Shown here one piece after another: positions 23,708 through 31,689 of a stretch of DNA of 45,786 nt. Every line of letters starts with the position of its first letter. The stretch's first letter is position 1. Source of the DNA: a virus; the IMG/VR virus record IMGVR_UViG_3300013118_000532, positions 1-45,786 of that record. One strand, given 5' to 3'. The position numbers and the translations under genes are program-made. Under the pieces are notes generated by a model. That model did not search any database, was not told where the DNA came from, and saw nothing but the letters and a program-made list of their open reading frames with translations.

Positions 23708-24468
23708 GAGATCCGTTTCCCATGGAAGCCCCGGCATGGGCTCTTACCAGGCGCAGTCGAGGGGACGGCTTTTGGACCGTCTTGCCCATGATCAGAGACG
23801 AAGGCTCGACCGTGATCGAGGCTGGAGCCCGGATCGGGGATCTGGCTCGCAGGGTCGCCGAAGAGCGAGGGGAGCCCGTGGTTCCATGGGCTGCAATGGA
23901 GAGCAATGCGATCCTCTACCGAGTGATCCAGCGGTTCCTGCCGGAAGGGGCTTGGCCGATTCTGGGGCCTGCGGATACTGCCATGGCCTGGAGCTTCGCG
24001 CGGCAGGCGATCGGAGGGGCAGCCTCCCTGGTCACATTCCTGGGTTCGTCCATCTACGAGCTGCCCCACGATCGGCAGGTGGCCGCGTTGCAGCTGGCCG
24101 GAGCTTCCCTGCGCCCTGGGGGTCGGCTGATCTTGCGAGCGTTCGTGCCTGCACCATGGTCCGAGACCAGCGGCAGGATGGAGCGATTCCAGGAACCGAC
24201 GAAAATGCCGGAACCGTTCAACTGGATGGGGTGGGGCTGCCGCACGATCTACGATATCGACAGGGCTGGCAGGCAGACGACGGCTTACCGAACCTTCGGA
24301 CCTGCTGGAGAAGGGGAAGCCTTGATTCGGGAGATGGAGCACCGCGTGGAATACATCCACTGGCGGCGCCCTGCAGAGTTCCCGACCATGATCGATCGCG
24401 CGGGGCTCGTCCTGGACGGCATGGCGAACGATGGGAGCTGGCTTACCCTGACAGCATCTGCTCCGTAG
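23704..24468 (+). CDS. SAM-dependent methyltransferase-like protein
   Basis: 254 aa from ATG 23704, whose ATGA overlap with the SGNH gene matches its neighbours; ATG 23692 in the same frame is an alternative. The fold pattern is a class I methyltransferase: STVIEAGARIGDLARRV (motif I, weak), SLVTFLGSSIYELPHDRQVAAL, GASLRPGGRLILRAFVP. The C-terminal half has RQTTAYRTFGPAGEGEA and HWRRPAEFPTMI. Motif I departs from the usual GxGxG, so activity is less certain than for the other methyltransferases. Its 3' end overlaps a convergent small gene by 26 bases. Confidence 0.65.
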   Translation: MRDPFPMEAPAWALTRRSRGDGFWTVLPMIRDEGSTVIEAGARIGDLARRVAEERGEPVVPWAAMESNAILYRVIQRFLPEGAWPILGPADTAMAWSFARQAIGGAASLVTFLGSSIYELPHDRQVAALQLAGASLRPGGRLILRAFVPAPWSETSGRMERFQEPTKMPEPFNWMGWGCRTIYDIDRAGRQTTAYRTFGPAGEGEALIREMEHRVEYIHWRRPAEFPTMIDRAGLVLDGMANDGSWLTLTASAP

Positions 24469-24592
24469 CTTCCAACGGCTCTCCTGGATGCCCGCATTTC
24501 GGGCAGTTGATCCCACCGTGGTAGATGTGGCCGCAATTGAGGCAGCAGCGCTTGCGCTCATTTCTTTGTAATTCTGCCAGAGCGCGCGCCAC
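24443..24592 (-). CDS. Tiny zinc-ribbon protein (49 aa)
   Basis: Begins at GTG (24592-24590) nine bases after the stop of the upstream minus-strand gene and in the same frame as it. The product contains a clean double CxxC zinc ribbon: RCCLNCGHIYHGGINCPKCG, with HPGEPLEATEQ following. No convincing Shine-Dalgarno is visible, so it may be translated by coupling, or by readthrough of the single TGA that separates it from the upstream frame. It ends inside the convergent methyltransferase gene. The Cys pattern makes chance unlikely; function unknown. Confidence 0.55.
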   Translation of the reverse strand: MARALAELQRNERKRCCLNCGHIYHGGINCPKCGHPGEPLEATEQMLSG

Positions 24593-24601
24593 GGTGTATT
24601 T

Positions 24602-24814
24602 TCAGGCTCCAAAATTCGTAGTGAAGAGGCCGCCCAGTTCCTTCAGGTCAGCCGAGTCCCGCACGATCCTCTTGCTGTGCGCGCCGCAGTTTCGGCACTT
24701 CCAGCTTGCGGCCCAGTCGTGCTGCCATCCCATGTCGCTCTTTTCGTGGACAGCACTGGCGCTGCACTTGCAGGGGGCGACCTTCGCGTTTCCATTTTCG
24801 AGGTAGCGGGCCAT
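24602..24814 (-). CDS. Small putative zinc-binding protein (70 aa)
   Basis: Starts at ATG 24814 after GGAAGGAG; an in-frame ATG at 24835 would add seven residues. The sequence has CKC and, 26 residues on, CRNC, with WQHDWAASWKCRNCGAHSKR between and after, a zinc-ribbon-like pattern. It is one of three minus-strand genes in the window and is transcribed against the surrounding operon. Its promoter repeat (24830-24871) is shared with the gene at 31340-31663. A regulatory or moron-type role is possible; function unknown. Confidence 0.65.
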   Translation of the reverse strand: MARYLENGNAKVAPCKCSASAVHEKSDMGWQHDWAASWKCRNCGAHSKRIVRDSADLKELGGLFTTNFGA

Positions 24815-24829
24815 GGTCTTTCTCCTTCC

Positions 24830-24871
24830 TTCCATACTTAGAATATAAACCCGTATGGGTTAGAAAGCAGG
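24830..24871 (-). promoter_or_regulatory. Shared promoter/operator repeat, copy 1
   Basis: Read on the minus strand, a TATATT -10 (24847-24842) is preceded immediately by the inverted repeat AACCC-ATAC-GGGTT (24861-24848) and a weak -35 at 17 bases. The 42-base stretch matches 31690-31731 at 35 positions, including the palindrome core ACCC-4-GGGT and its exact position relative to the -10. A palindrome between -35 and -10 is a classic repressor site. It precedes the zinc-ribbon gene. Confidence 0.6.
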
Positions 24872-24938
24872 AAAAAAGGGGGAAGGAATACACTTTTTTT
24901 CTGATCTGTTCAGGGGTACAACAAGGCAGAGGTGCCCC

Positions 24939-25421
24939 ATGCCGATCGATGTCCTGGTTTCCTGGCAGGAGATGGAACAGCTAAAACAGGACATGGATGC
25001 CCTGCAGCGAGCGGTCAAGCAATCGTTCCCAGACAAGGACCCGGATCAGCAATCCGAAGCCTGGATCCGGCTGGCCCTCTGGAAAGCCGGTCGCGGCTGG
25101 TCTCCCATGGAATGCCTGTTGGCCGAGCGCGTTGGGGTGGAGCTTCCCAGCCTGAAGTCCGTCGCTCTGGGGGAAGAGGTGGCGCACGTTCCGCAGTTGA
25201 TGCCGAAGCTGCGTGAGACCAGTAAATCGCAAGCGATAGCGACCACCATGCAGGATGCCGCGGATTCGATGGACAATTTCAAAAGCGCAGCTGAGTCCTT
25301 GTCGGAAAGGCTTGGGGATTTCGGCTTAAGTGTCAATGATGTCAAGGGTCTGATGGACCGGCTGAGCAACGGCTCGCATGATCGGCCCCCGGGTGGCCCC
25401 ACCGGATGGACCCGCCGCTGA
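24939..25421 (+). CDS. Hypothetical helical protein (160 aa)
   Basis: ATG 24939 follows AGAGGT at six bases. The product is mostly helical and polar: SWQEMEQLKQDMDALQRAVK, a middle with KAGRGWSPMECLLAERVG, then a serine- and alanine-rich coiled-coil-like C-terminal half (QDAADSMDNFKSAAESLSER), ending in a proline- and glycine-rich tail. No recognised domain. It starts the second half of the island, divergent from the zinc-ribbon genes across a 124-base gap. Confidence 0.6.
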   Translation: MPIDVLVSWQEMEQLKQDMDALQRAVKQSFPDKDPDQQSEAWIRLALWKAGRGWSPMECLLAERVGVELPSLKSVALGEEVAHVPQLMPKLRETSKSQAIATTMQDAADSMDNFKSAAESLSERLGDFGLSVNDVKGLMDRLSNGSHDRPPGGPTGWTRR

Positions 25422-25435
25422 TACCGTGGTAGGAT
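25407..25435 (+). promoter_or_regulatory. Extended -10 promoter before 25483
   Basis: TGGACC (25407-25412), 17 bases, then TAGGAT (25430-25435) with TGG in front, giving TGGTAGGAT. The same TGGACC/17/TAnnAT arrangement is present before the tail tube gene (32946-32974). It would drive 25483 and the phosphodiesterase-like gene. Confidence 0.45.
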
Positions 25436-25482
25436 TACCCGTGCTGGGCGAACAGCTAACCCAGCCAGGGTAAGGAGCGAGC

Positions 25483-25710
25483 ATGGCAAAGGCGATACCG
25501 GACGACGGGGATCAGCGGGGCGTCCGTGTCGTGCTGAACTTCGACATCCGCCACATGGTGGACGGGGATCGCATGATGGTCTGTCCCGAGGTGGCCGCTC
25601 TCTGGGTCTCCAAATTCCAGGAAACCCTGCGCACCCTGGAGCGCCGCAAGAAGGTCCTGCATAGCTACGGTCCGAAGGAAAAAGGGGAGGCAGATGACGG
25701 GAGCGCATGA
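25483..25710 (+). CDS. Small hypothetical protein (75 aa)
   Basis: ATG 25483 follows AAGGAG. The sequence (VRVVLNFDIRHMVDGDRMMV, then VAALWVSKFQETLRTLERRK) suggests a beta-hairpin followed by a helix. No family recognised. The end overlaps the next gene by 17 bases, indicating co-translation with the phosphodiesterase-like protein. Confidence 0.6.
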   Translation: MAKAIPDDGDQRGVRVVLNFDIRHMVDGDRMMVCPEVAALWVSKFQETLRTLERRKKVLHSYGPKEKGEADDGSA

Positions 25711-26752
25711 GCACAAGCCCAGGCATCGGATCGCGGTGATCGTGCTGGACGGCCTGGACTGGGAGTGGACGAACGCCCACATGGACGAGACCGCTCCGCT
25801 CTGGCGGCTGGCCGAGCTGGGATGCCATGCGCCCTTGCTGGCTCCTGCCCCACCGTTGACCCCGACCAGCGTTGCCGCCCTTCTCTGCGGTCGGCACCCG
25901 GAGGGGTTCGGCTGGACCCGTGGGTCAAATACGGCCATGTTCGCCACGTCCCAGGATCTGATCCGCAGCCGGCCCTGGACGAAGGCAGCTGCCAGGAACG
26001 GGATCCGAACGGGGCTCTGCAATGTGCCGATCACCTGGCCGGGGTTCAGCCCCGGTAAGTGGTGCTGGCTGGTGTCCGGTTACCCCATGAGCGCCTGGCG
26101 CCGTCGGGACAATCGGACGCGCCCCTGGTTCTCGCCTCCGGGCCTGGGGCCCAGCCTCAGCTCGTTCGGCTATCCGATCGGGACCATCGCGAACGATTCA
26201 GGTCCAGGAGGAACGAAGGACGCGATCGGGCTGGCTCGGGCGGAAGCTCGCGTGGCGACCTGGGCTGCCGAGAAGGCCCCCCCGGTGGACGTGCTCTTTC
26301 TGTGGCTGCGGGCCACGGATAACGCGGGGCATCATCATTGGGGCACGGATCGCTATGCGGAGGTGGTGAAGCTGGCCTGCGATACCGCGGAGCGCGCGGC
26401 CAGCTTCGCGGAAACCGCCATCGTGATCAGCGATCATGGGTTCGACGCCTTGGACGACCCGAGGTGCGAATCCTATCGGGCCAGCGAGCACGGTCCGTTC
26501 GCAGCTGCGGCCAAGCTGCCTGGGGGCCATGCGGAAGAGGGGGTTCTGTTCGCCGCGGGTCAGCACATACACGCTCGGGGCCTGCTGCCCGAGCAGAAGC
26601 TGGTAGAGGTGGCCGGTGGCCTGTTCGACCTGCTGCAGGAAGCGCCGCCCCCTGGGGTGGTCGCTGCCGGGCCGGACTGGTCCGCCCCGGTTTCGAACCA
26701 GGAAGCCGACGTGGTGCGCGAACGCCTGCGGGCGTTGGGGTATGTCAAATGA
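25694..26752 (+). CDS. Alkaline-phosphatase-superfamily protein, type I phosphodiesterase-like
   Basis: A 352-aa protein with the metal- and nucleophile-site pattern of type I phosphodiesterase/nucleotide pyrophosphatases: AVIVLDGLDW (metal Asp), PPLTPTSVAALLCGRHP (Thr nucleophile region), LFLWLRATDNAGHHHWG (metal Asp/His) and IVISDHGFDAL (metal Asp-His), with a further SEHGPF. No signal peptide or membrane segment, unlike extracellular relatives. It could cleave or transfer phosphodiester-linked groups such as phosphoglycerol on a glycan, or hydrolyse sugar nucleotides. GGAGG lies shortly upstream of ATG 25694. Confidence 0.78.
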   Translation: MTGAHEHKPRHRIAVIVLDGLDWEWTNAHMDETAPLWRLAELGCHAPLLAPAPPLTPTSVAALLCGRHPEGFGWTRGSNTAMFATSQDLIRSRPWTKAAARNGIRTGLCNVPITWPGFSPGKWCWLVSGYPMSAWRRRDNRTRPWFSPPGLGPSLSSFGYPIGTIANDSGPGGTKDAIGLARAEARVATWAAEKAPPVDVLFLWLRATDNAGHHHWGTDRYAEVVKLACDTAERAASFAETAIVISDHGFDALDDPRCESYRASEHGPFAAAAKLPGGHAEEGVLFAAGQHIHARGLLPEQKLVEVAGGLFDLLQEAPPPGVVAAGPDWSAPVSNQEADVVRERLRALGYVK

Positions 26753-27747
26753 GGCTAATCGAGCAACGCAGGTTCCCTCGCATCGGACATCCATGGGAAC
26801 TGGGCAAGCCCTCTACCAGCGGGGGCTATCAGCGCCCCAGACGGCCTCAAACCGTTCTGCGTTCATGGACGAATCGGAGGTGCGAACCAAGCGCCCCCCT
26901 GGTGACCGTGATCGGAACCGTCCGCAACGAGCGCCGAGCCTGGGAGCGATCCTGGAAGGTCTGGGAAGCGCAGCACCTGCCCGCTTGGCTGACCGTGGAG
27001 TATCTGGTTCTGGACGAAGGCAGCAGCGACGGGATCGGGGATGTGATCGCCAAGCTGGCCGACGCCGGACGGTCCATCAGGCATGTGTTGATGAGACCGG
27101 CCGGGGATCCGGGAGAGCGCACCTGCACGCTCGCGTTCAACGCGGCCCTGAGGCAGCTGGTCCGATCCCCTCTGGTCATGTTCCAGTGGTGGGATCGGAT
27201 CCCCGGCAGCTTCGAACACCTGGAGCGCCTGGTCAGCCCGCACGTATTCGGGGCTCGCAGCCGGTTGGGAGGGTTCGCCACATCCGCGGTCAGCCGTCAT
27301 GTCGGGGGCCGTTCCAGCATGGAAGCGATGAGCCCCGCGCAGCTGGAAGCCGAGTTGGCCCGCGTGGACTGGGAACGAGACCCCAGGGAACTGGCGAAGC
27401 TCGCTGGCAAGATCGGAGCGCACTGCAAGCCCGGCAGGTCTTCGGAGTCGTCCGGCTTGGTGATCCCGACCGCGGAGCTGATCGCCCTGGGCGGCTGGGA
27501 CGAGCGCTATACGAACCGGGCCAGCTTCGTCAATGTGGAGCTGTTCCGGCGCCTGTTTCAGGCTGGCCTGTCCGTACTGTTCGTGCCCGAGCCCCATGGG
27601 GCGAACTATCATCAGTCGCACCCGTGCCCGACCGGCAGGGTTCGAGATTTCGGGTTCCTGCGGGAGCCCGAGATCAAGCGCAACCCGCACGGGTGGGGCG
27701 AGACGCCTATACTGGATGTCTACCCGCCCCCGGAGGTGCTCCCATGA
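26749..27747 (+). CDS. GT2-family glycosyltransferase
   Basis: 332 aa from ATG 26749 (four-base overlap with the upstream stop). A basic N-terminal tail of about 50 residues precedes a GT-A domain: LVTVIGTVRNERRAWERSW, VEYLVLDEGSSDGIGDVI (the GT2 'D-x-S-x-D-x-T' strand), FNAALRQLVRSPLVMFQWWD in the place of the DxD strand, LIALGGWDERYTNRASFVNV and a His-rich end (ANYHQSHPC). The DxD motif is not canonical. The stop overlaps the head-closure gene start, physically coupling a transferase to a structural gene. Confidence 0.78.
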   Translation: MRLIEQRRFPRIGHPWELGKPSTSGGYQRPRRPQTVLRSWTNRRCEPSAPLVTVIGTVRNERRAWERSWKVWEAQHLPAWLTVEYLVLDEGSSDGIGDVIAKLADAGRSIRHVLMRPAGDPGERTCTLAFNAALRQLVRSPLVMFQWWDRIPGSFEHLERLVSPHVFGARSRLGGFATSAVSRHVGGRSSMEAMSPAQLEAELARVDWERDPRELAKLAGKIGAHCKPGRSSESSGLVIPTAELIALGGWDERYTNRASFVNVELFRRLFQAGLSVLFVPEPHGANYHQSHPCPTGRVRDFGFLREPEIKRNPHGWGETPILDVYPPPEVLP

Positions 27748-28334
27748 TGCCCCCTCTTTTCGATCGTCAGGTCGCCATCAATCGTTCTACCGCTCTGATC
27801 GTGGACCGCGTGGCAGCAGCTGCCAGCGTAGCTATTGACCGGCAGCCCGTCCGAGCCAGCAAGGTTCAGGTGGAGGTGTTCGACCTTTCCGGGTCCGGCA
27901 CGGTGACCGTGGGGGGCACTCGCGAGGACGGCAGTACCGGCAGCGAGGATCTGGACTACACCGCATCGGACGTGCTGGAAACGGACTACGCCTATACGGC
28001 GCTGGACGCGCTGACCACCTCCGGGCTTTCTGGAACCGAGCTGCTGGCTACGGCCATCGGAAGGGACGGTTCCCCGCAGCTGGAAGAGTACGAGGTGGCT
28101 GCCAGTCAGCCCGCGGCTCTCGTAGCGGATGGCGGGTCCTGGCCTACGGGGGTTCCCGGGTCCCACGAGATCCAGCGCGGAACCTGGCTGCTGATGTGGA
28201 GCGCCATCTACACGCCCCGATCCGGGGACGTGCTTACTTTCAGCGGGCAGCGATGGCGGGTGGAGCGCCTCCATACGCTGCCCGATCCGAGCCAGCCAAG
28301 CCACTGGGAGCTGACCTGCCGCCTGATCGGGTAG
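27744..28334 (+). CDS. Head-closure (stopper) protein
   Basis: 196 aa from ATG 27744, eight bases after CGGAGG. The N-terminal half is polar and beta-rich (VQVEVFDLSGSGTVTVGG). The C-terminal part, YTPRSGDVLTFSGQRWRVERL followed by SHWELTCRLIG, is the beta-barrel pattern of head-tail joining/closure proteins (GDVI...G..YRV...). It lies between two glycosyltransferase genes, separated from the connector gene by about 14.7 kb, whereas these genes are normally adjacent. That separation defines the island. Assignment is moderate because only the C-terminal half is diagnostic. Confidence 0.6.
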   Translation: MMPPLFDRQVAINRSTALIVDRVAAAASVAIDRQPVRASKVQVEVFDLSGSGTVTVGGTREDGSTGSEDLDYTASDVLETDYAYTALDALTTSGLSGTELLATAIGRDGSPQLEEYEVAASQPAALVADGGSWPTGVPGSHEIQRGTWLLMWSAIYTPRSGDVLTFSGQRWRVERLHTLPDPSQPSHWELTCRLIG

Positions 28335-28369
28335 AGCTGGGAGCTGCCGCACCTGCAGGGGAAAACCTT

Positions 28370-31291
28370 ATGGAAAACGAAGCTTCGGAGCATGCTTGCG
28401 CTCCGTACGACTATGCCGTGATAGTGCCTACCGTAGCGGACCGGGACACGCTCCTGCCCTTCCTGCGGAACTTGGGCCCCAGCATGGCTGGGGACGATGT
28501 ACGGGTCTACCTAGTGATCAACCCCGTGGGGGATGGGGCTTGCACCAGGGAAGAGCGAGCTACGGTGGTCCGCAGGGCTATGGGCGACATGCCCCCCGAG
28601 ATGGCCGCTACGGTCACCTGGTTGGAGGTGGACGCGGCCAAAGAGCTTGGGGGCCCCTCTCGACCCGTGGGCTTCGCGAAGGCTTGCAACCTGGGGCTGC
28701 AGAAGGCCCTGGCCGATGGGGAGCCCTATGTGGGCGCCATCCTGATCAACGACGACGCGGTGCCTGCGGCCGGTTGGCTGGACGGTCTGCGGGAAGCGTT
28801 CGAGCCCGAGCATGTGCGTCTGTGGGGCGGGGACCAAGAGGACGGCAAGCCGGTTCCGGTTCCTACGGACGAGCTGGGGCCCGTCGGGATCGTGGGGCCG
28901 GTCACCAATCGCTGCGCCGGCATCCAGCAGGTGAAGCTGGGGCCGGAAGACCAGCAACGAGCGGCCCAGGATTCGCACGGGTTCGCGGGCTCCTGGCGAG
29001 CTTCCAATCCGGGGGCCCATACCCTCGCGGATTTCATCTCCGGGTTCTGCATGGCGATCTCTACGGACTGCCTGCGCGATTTGGGGCAACCTTCGTCAAG
29101 CACGGACGGTCGATTCAAGCTGCTGGACGAGGGCTTCGGGATCGGGGGCTACGAGGACAACGAGCTGTGCGCCCGAGCGGCTGAAGCCGGCTGGCGATGC
29201 GTGGTGGCCGGGGACACCTTCGTCTATCATCGCGGGCACCGCACCTTGGACCGCCACTTCCCAGGCCAGAACCGTGGGCTGGCGAACCTGCCGAAGTACC
29301 TGAAGCCGGTCCATCAGAAGAAGAGTTTGGTCGCGTGCTACCGCTGGCGCCCCCAGTACCTCAACGATTTTCACATGATGCGGGGGTCATTGTTCAGGAC
29401 CGCGGAGGTGGCAGACGGGATCGCGATCCTGGTGACCGCCAACCCGCTGGAGATGACGAAAGCCTACGATGTGCAGGCGGTTCATCGGACCCTGGCCCCG
29501 GAAGACCAGCGGCTGCTTCAAGCCTGCAGCAATGCCAGCCCCAAGAAGGTGGCGAAGGCGGTCAAGCGTTGGGTCGGAGAAACCCTGGCCAGGGTGAAGG
29601 ACAGCCGAGAGCCCGAGGTGCGGGTGCGCGTTTGGGATTGTCAGCATCAAGAACGGGACGAACGGAACGCCGCTTTGGCTCTTGCCGAGGGGATGGGACC
29701 GGACTGGATTCTGGTAGTCGAGCCCTGCGAGGCGCTGGAGCCCCGTGTGGACCGGCCCCTTCTGGACCAGCTGATGGCCCACCCGGATCCGCTCGTGCAG
29801 GCTTACGATCTGTCGGTCCTAATCATGTGGAGCCAGGATATGTGGAGGGCCGATCCGCCTTGGACCGGCCCTGGGTATACGGGGGCTCCCGGAGGGGTGC
29901 GGTTGTTCAAGGTTCATGGGGAAACGCCCAACCAGCGTAGGATCATTGAACAGCGCCGGATCATGGACGGGGACCCGCAGACCGGGGACGGCTGCAGCTG
30001 CGCCCCTCACTTCGGGCCCATGGCGGTCCGCGTGGCGAACGTGCGCCTGTTTGATTTCGGGCTGGTCCGCAAGCCCGATCGGGAGATCGAGTTTCAGCGC
30101 ACCGGGGGCGCTCACCTGACCCGCGAAGAGTGCGCCACCCTGTCCCCGATCGTGGCCCAGAACGGGATCGGGTTTACCATGCTGGTCCATGGGGGCGAGC
30201 GGCCCGAGGATGTTGGGCGCTGGCTCGACAACGTGCACGGGCTGACGGACGCGGCGGTCCTGGTCTGGACCGACCCCTGGGACGAAGATCGCCAGGGAAG
30301 CGGGCCGTCTGCGGACCTGCAACGGATCGCCAGCTGCTACGGGGCTCTCTGGGTTCGGAAGGAGCTGCAAGAGTGCCGATCGTTCGCCGAGTGCCGGAAC
30401 GCCGGGCTGGAGGCCCTTCGGTTCGTGGGTCGCCCCATCGGGTTGACCGGGCCTGCCGCAGCTGCTGACGACGGACGCCCCCTGGGCTGGGCGTTCGTTG
30501 CCGACCCGGACGAGTGGTTCGGGTCCCCTTGGGCCGAAGCCTGTGCGCTGCGCCGGATGGCCGACTGCTCGGATAGCTATGGGTTCATGTTCAGGTTCTG
30601 GAATCATCGGCCTGACGGTGGCCTCCCGAATGTCAGCGAGACGATCCGGTTCATTCGTTTGGACCCGGATGGAGTCATGCGGTACGAGGGCCGCGTGCAT
30701 GAGACCTTCGATGTGGCTTTGGCCGAAGTTCGGGATCGCTTGAACTGGCACCCCACGATCCGGGCCGCTCCCTTCCAGCTGCACAACAGGGGGACCGCAC
30801 TACCTGACACCGAGGCGGAAGCGAAGCTGCGATTCTACGATACCCTGCTGCTGGACGAGCTTCGGGACCGACCCACGAACAGTGGAGCCTGGGTCTCGCT
30901 GGCTTTGAGCTACGAGAACGAAGGCCGGGATCAGGACGCCCTAATCTGCCTGGAGCGCGGGTTCGCCGTGGCTGGGAAGGACAGCTACCTGGCAGTTCGA
31001 GAGTTGGCCTGGTGGCACCTTCGCAGAGCCCGGATCCTGATGAGTGAGGCCAGCAAGCGGGTCAGCCCCGGGCATCCCTTTCAGCGGTTCATCGAAGAGG
31101 CGTACAAGTGGCTTTCCGAGAACGCTGCGGACGTGCCTCGGATCGGCTTGGCCCGAACCGGAGATCCCCAGCCGGACGCTTGCCCCGACCTTCCCCCCTT
31201 CGACCATCTGATGGTCCAGGACGAGAGCGAAGTGCCCGCGAGCGTGGACGACAACGGGAGGGCCCTGCTGCAGTTCGGTAGCGAAGAGTAG
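28370..31291 (+). CDS. Multi-domain GT-A glycosyltransferase (973 aa)
   Basis: Starts at ATG 28370 after AGGGGA. Residues 14-290 are a complete rhamnosyltransferase-like GT2: YAVIVPTVADRD, GFAKACNLGLQKAL, AILINDDAVPAAGWL, SGFCMAISTDCL, GIGGYEDNELCARAAEAGW, VYHRGHRT. Residues about 350-560 contain a second, partial GT-A pattern (RDERNAALALAEGMGPDWIL). Residues about 600-830 hold a third (IGFTMLVHGGERPEDVGRWL, FAECRNAGLEAL, WAFVADPDEWF with DPDE as metal site, YEGRVHETFD). A TPR-like helical tail follows (GAWVSLALSYENEGRDQDAL). It resembles TPR-linked transferases that build glycans on proteins. A strong terminator follows the stop. Confidence 0.78.
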   Translation: MENEASEHACAPYDYAVIVPTVADRDTLLPFLRNLGPSMAGDDVRVYLVINPVGDGACTREERATVVRRAMGDMPPEMAATVTWLEVDAAKELGGPSRPVGFAKACNLGLQKALADGEPYVGAILINDDAVPAAGWLDGLREAFEPEHVRLWGGDQEDGKPVPVPTDELGPVGIVGPVTNRCAGIQQVKLGPEDQQRAAQDSHGFAGSWRASNPGAHTLADFISGFCMAISTDCLRDLGQPSSSTDGRFKLLDEGFGIGGYEDNELCARAAEAGWRCVVAGDTFVYHRGHRTLDRHFPGQNRGLANLPKYLKPVHQKKSLVACYRWRPQYLNDFHMMRGSLFRTAEVADGIAILVTANPLEMTKAYDVQAVHRTLAPEDQRLLQACSNASPKKVAKAVKRWVGETLARVKDSREPEVRVRVWDCQHQERDERNAALALAEGMGPDWILVVEPCEALEPRVDRPLLDQLMAHPDPLVQAYDLSVLIMWSQDMWRADPPWTGPGYTGAPGGVRLFKVHGETPNQRRIIEQRRIMDGDPQTGDGCSCAPHFGPMAVRVANVRLFDFGLVRKPDREIEFQRTGGAHLTREECATLSPIVAQNGIGFTMLVHGGERPEDVGRWLDNVHGLTDAAVLVWTDPWDEDRQGSGPSADLQRIASCYGALWVRKELQECRSFAECRNAGLEALRFVGRPIGLTGPAAAADDGRPLGWAFVADPDEWFGSPWAEACALRRMADCSDSYGFMFRFWNHRPDGGLPNVSETIRFIRLDPDGVMRYEGRVHETFDVALAEVRDRLNWHPTIRAAPFQLHNRGTALPDTEAEAKLRFYDTLLLDELRDRPTNSGAWVSLALSYENEGRDQDALICLERGFAVAGKDSYLAVRELAWWHLRRARILMSEASKRVSPGHPFQRFIEEAYKWLSENAADVPRIGLARTGDPQPDACPDLPPFDHLMVQDESEVPASVDDNGRALLQFGSEE

Positions 31292-31297
31292 AACGAG

Positions 31298-31325
31298 AAA
31301 AGCCCCCTGTGGAGGGGGCGTTTTT
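31298..31325. terminator. Bidirectional intrinsic terminator between convergent genes
   Basis: A seven-pair GC stem (GCCCCCT-GTGG-AGGGGGC, 31302-31319) is flanked by AAAA on the left and TTTTT on the right. It ends the plus-strand island transcript after 31291 and, read in reverse, the minus-strand transcript of 31340-31663. This is the clearest intrinsic terminator in the window. Confidence 0.85.
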
Positions 31326-31339
31326 ATAGTCTGATCTTG

Positions 31340-31663
31340 TTAGCGGATGTTCGGGTCGTAGTATCCGACGAAGCCCGGAGTTTTGCAGTGGCGTTCGACT
31401 TCGGCAACCAATGTCATCTGAACGACCTTGTTAGGACCGCCGTACATGGTGCAGGAATAGGCGGCAGCTTCTGCTTCTGCCTTCGTAGCGAAGGCGCCAA
31501 TGGTCATGCGTACGCAGTTGGCGAGACAGGGTTCGCCGTCTGCCATGACGGGCACCCAGCACTTGGCCAGAACGGGCTCTGTTTGCCAGGGAGGCAGAGC
31601 AGCTTGCGCCGCGCAGATGGCCTTGATCTCGGAAGTCGCGGTGGAGGGGGTCGGGCTGTTCAT
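31340..31663 (-). CDS. Small cysteine-containing protein (107 aa), antisense to the tail operon
   Basis: Starts at ATG 31663, seven bases after AAGGAG, and ends at the bidirectional terminator. The product has a Ser/Thr/Pro-rich N-terminus (MNSPTPSTATSE), an AICAAQAALPPW helix, five further cysteines (AKCW, PCLANC, SCTMYG, RHCKT) and an alanine-rich helix (AFATKAEAEAAAYSC). No family recognised. It is convergent with the glycosyltransferase gene and divergent from the tail genes, and shares its promoter repeat with the minus-strand zinc-ribbon gene. Confidence 0.65.
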   Translation of the reverse strand: MNSPTPSTATSEIKAICAAQAALPPWQTEPVLAKCWVPVMADGEPCLANCVRMTIGAFATKAEAEAAAYSCTMYGGPNKVVQMTLVAEVERHCKTPGFVGYYDPNIR

Positions 31664-31689
31664 TTTCTGGCTCCTTGGTGGTTGTTCCT

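Noticed and set aside
24488-24503. GCCCG-5-CGGGC hairpin near the end of the 23704 gene as terminator
   Set aside because: No T-run on either strand, and the bases encode the conserved zinc-ribbon segment of the minus-strand gene.
24525-24806. Plus-strand frame opposite the zinc-ribbon genes
   Set aside because: No ribosome site and no domain pattern, whereas the minus strand shows CxxC motifs, a promoter and a ribosome site.
26338-28334. Upstream open extensions of the 26749 and 27744 genes
   Set aside because: Both run through coding sequence of the preceding gene; the ATGA overlaps at 26749 and 27744 give products with recognisable starts.
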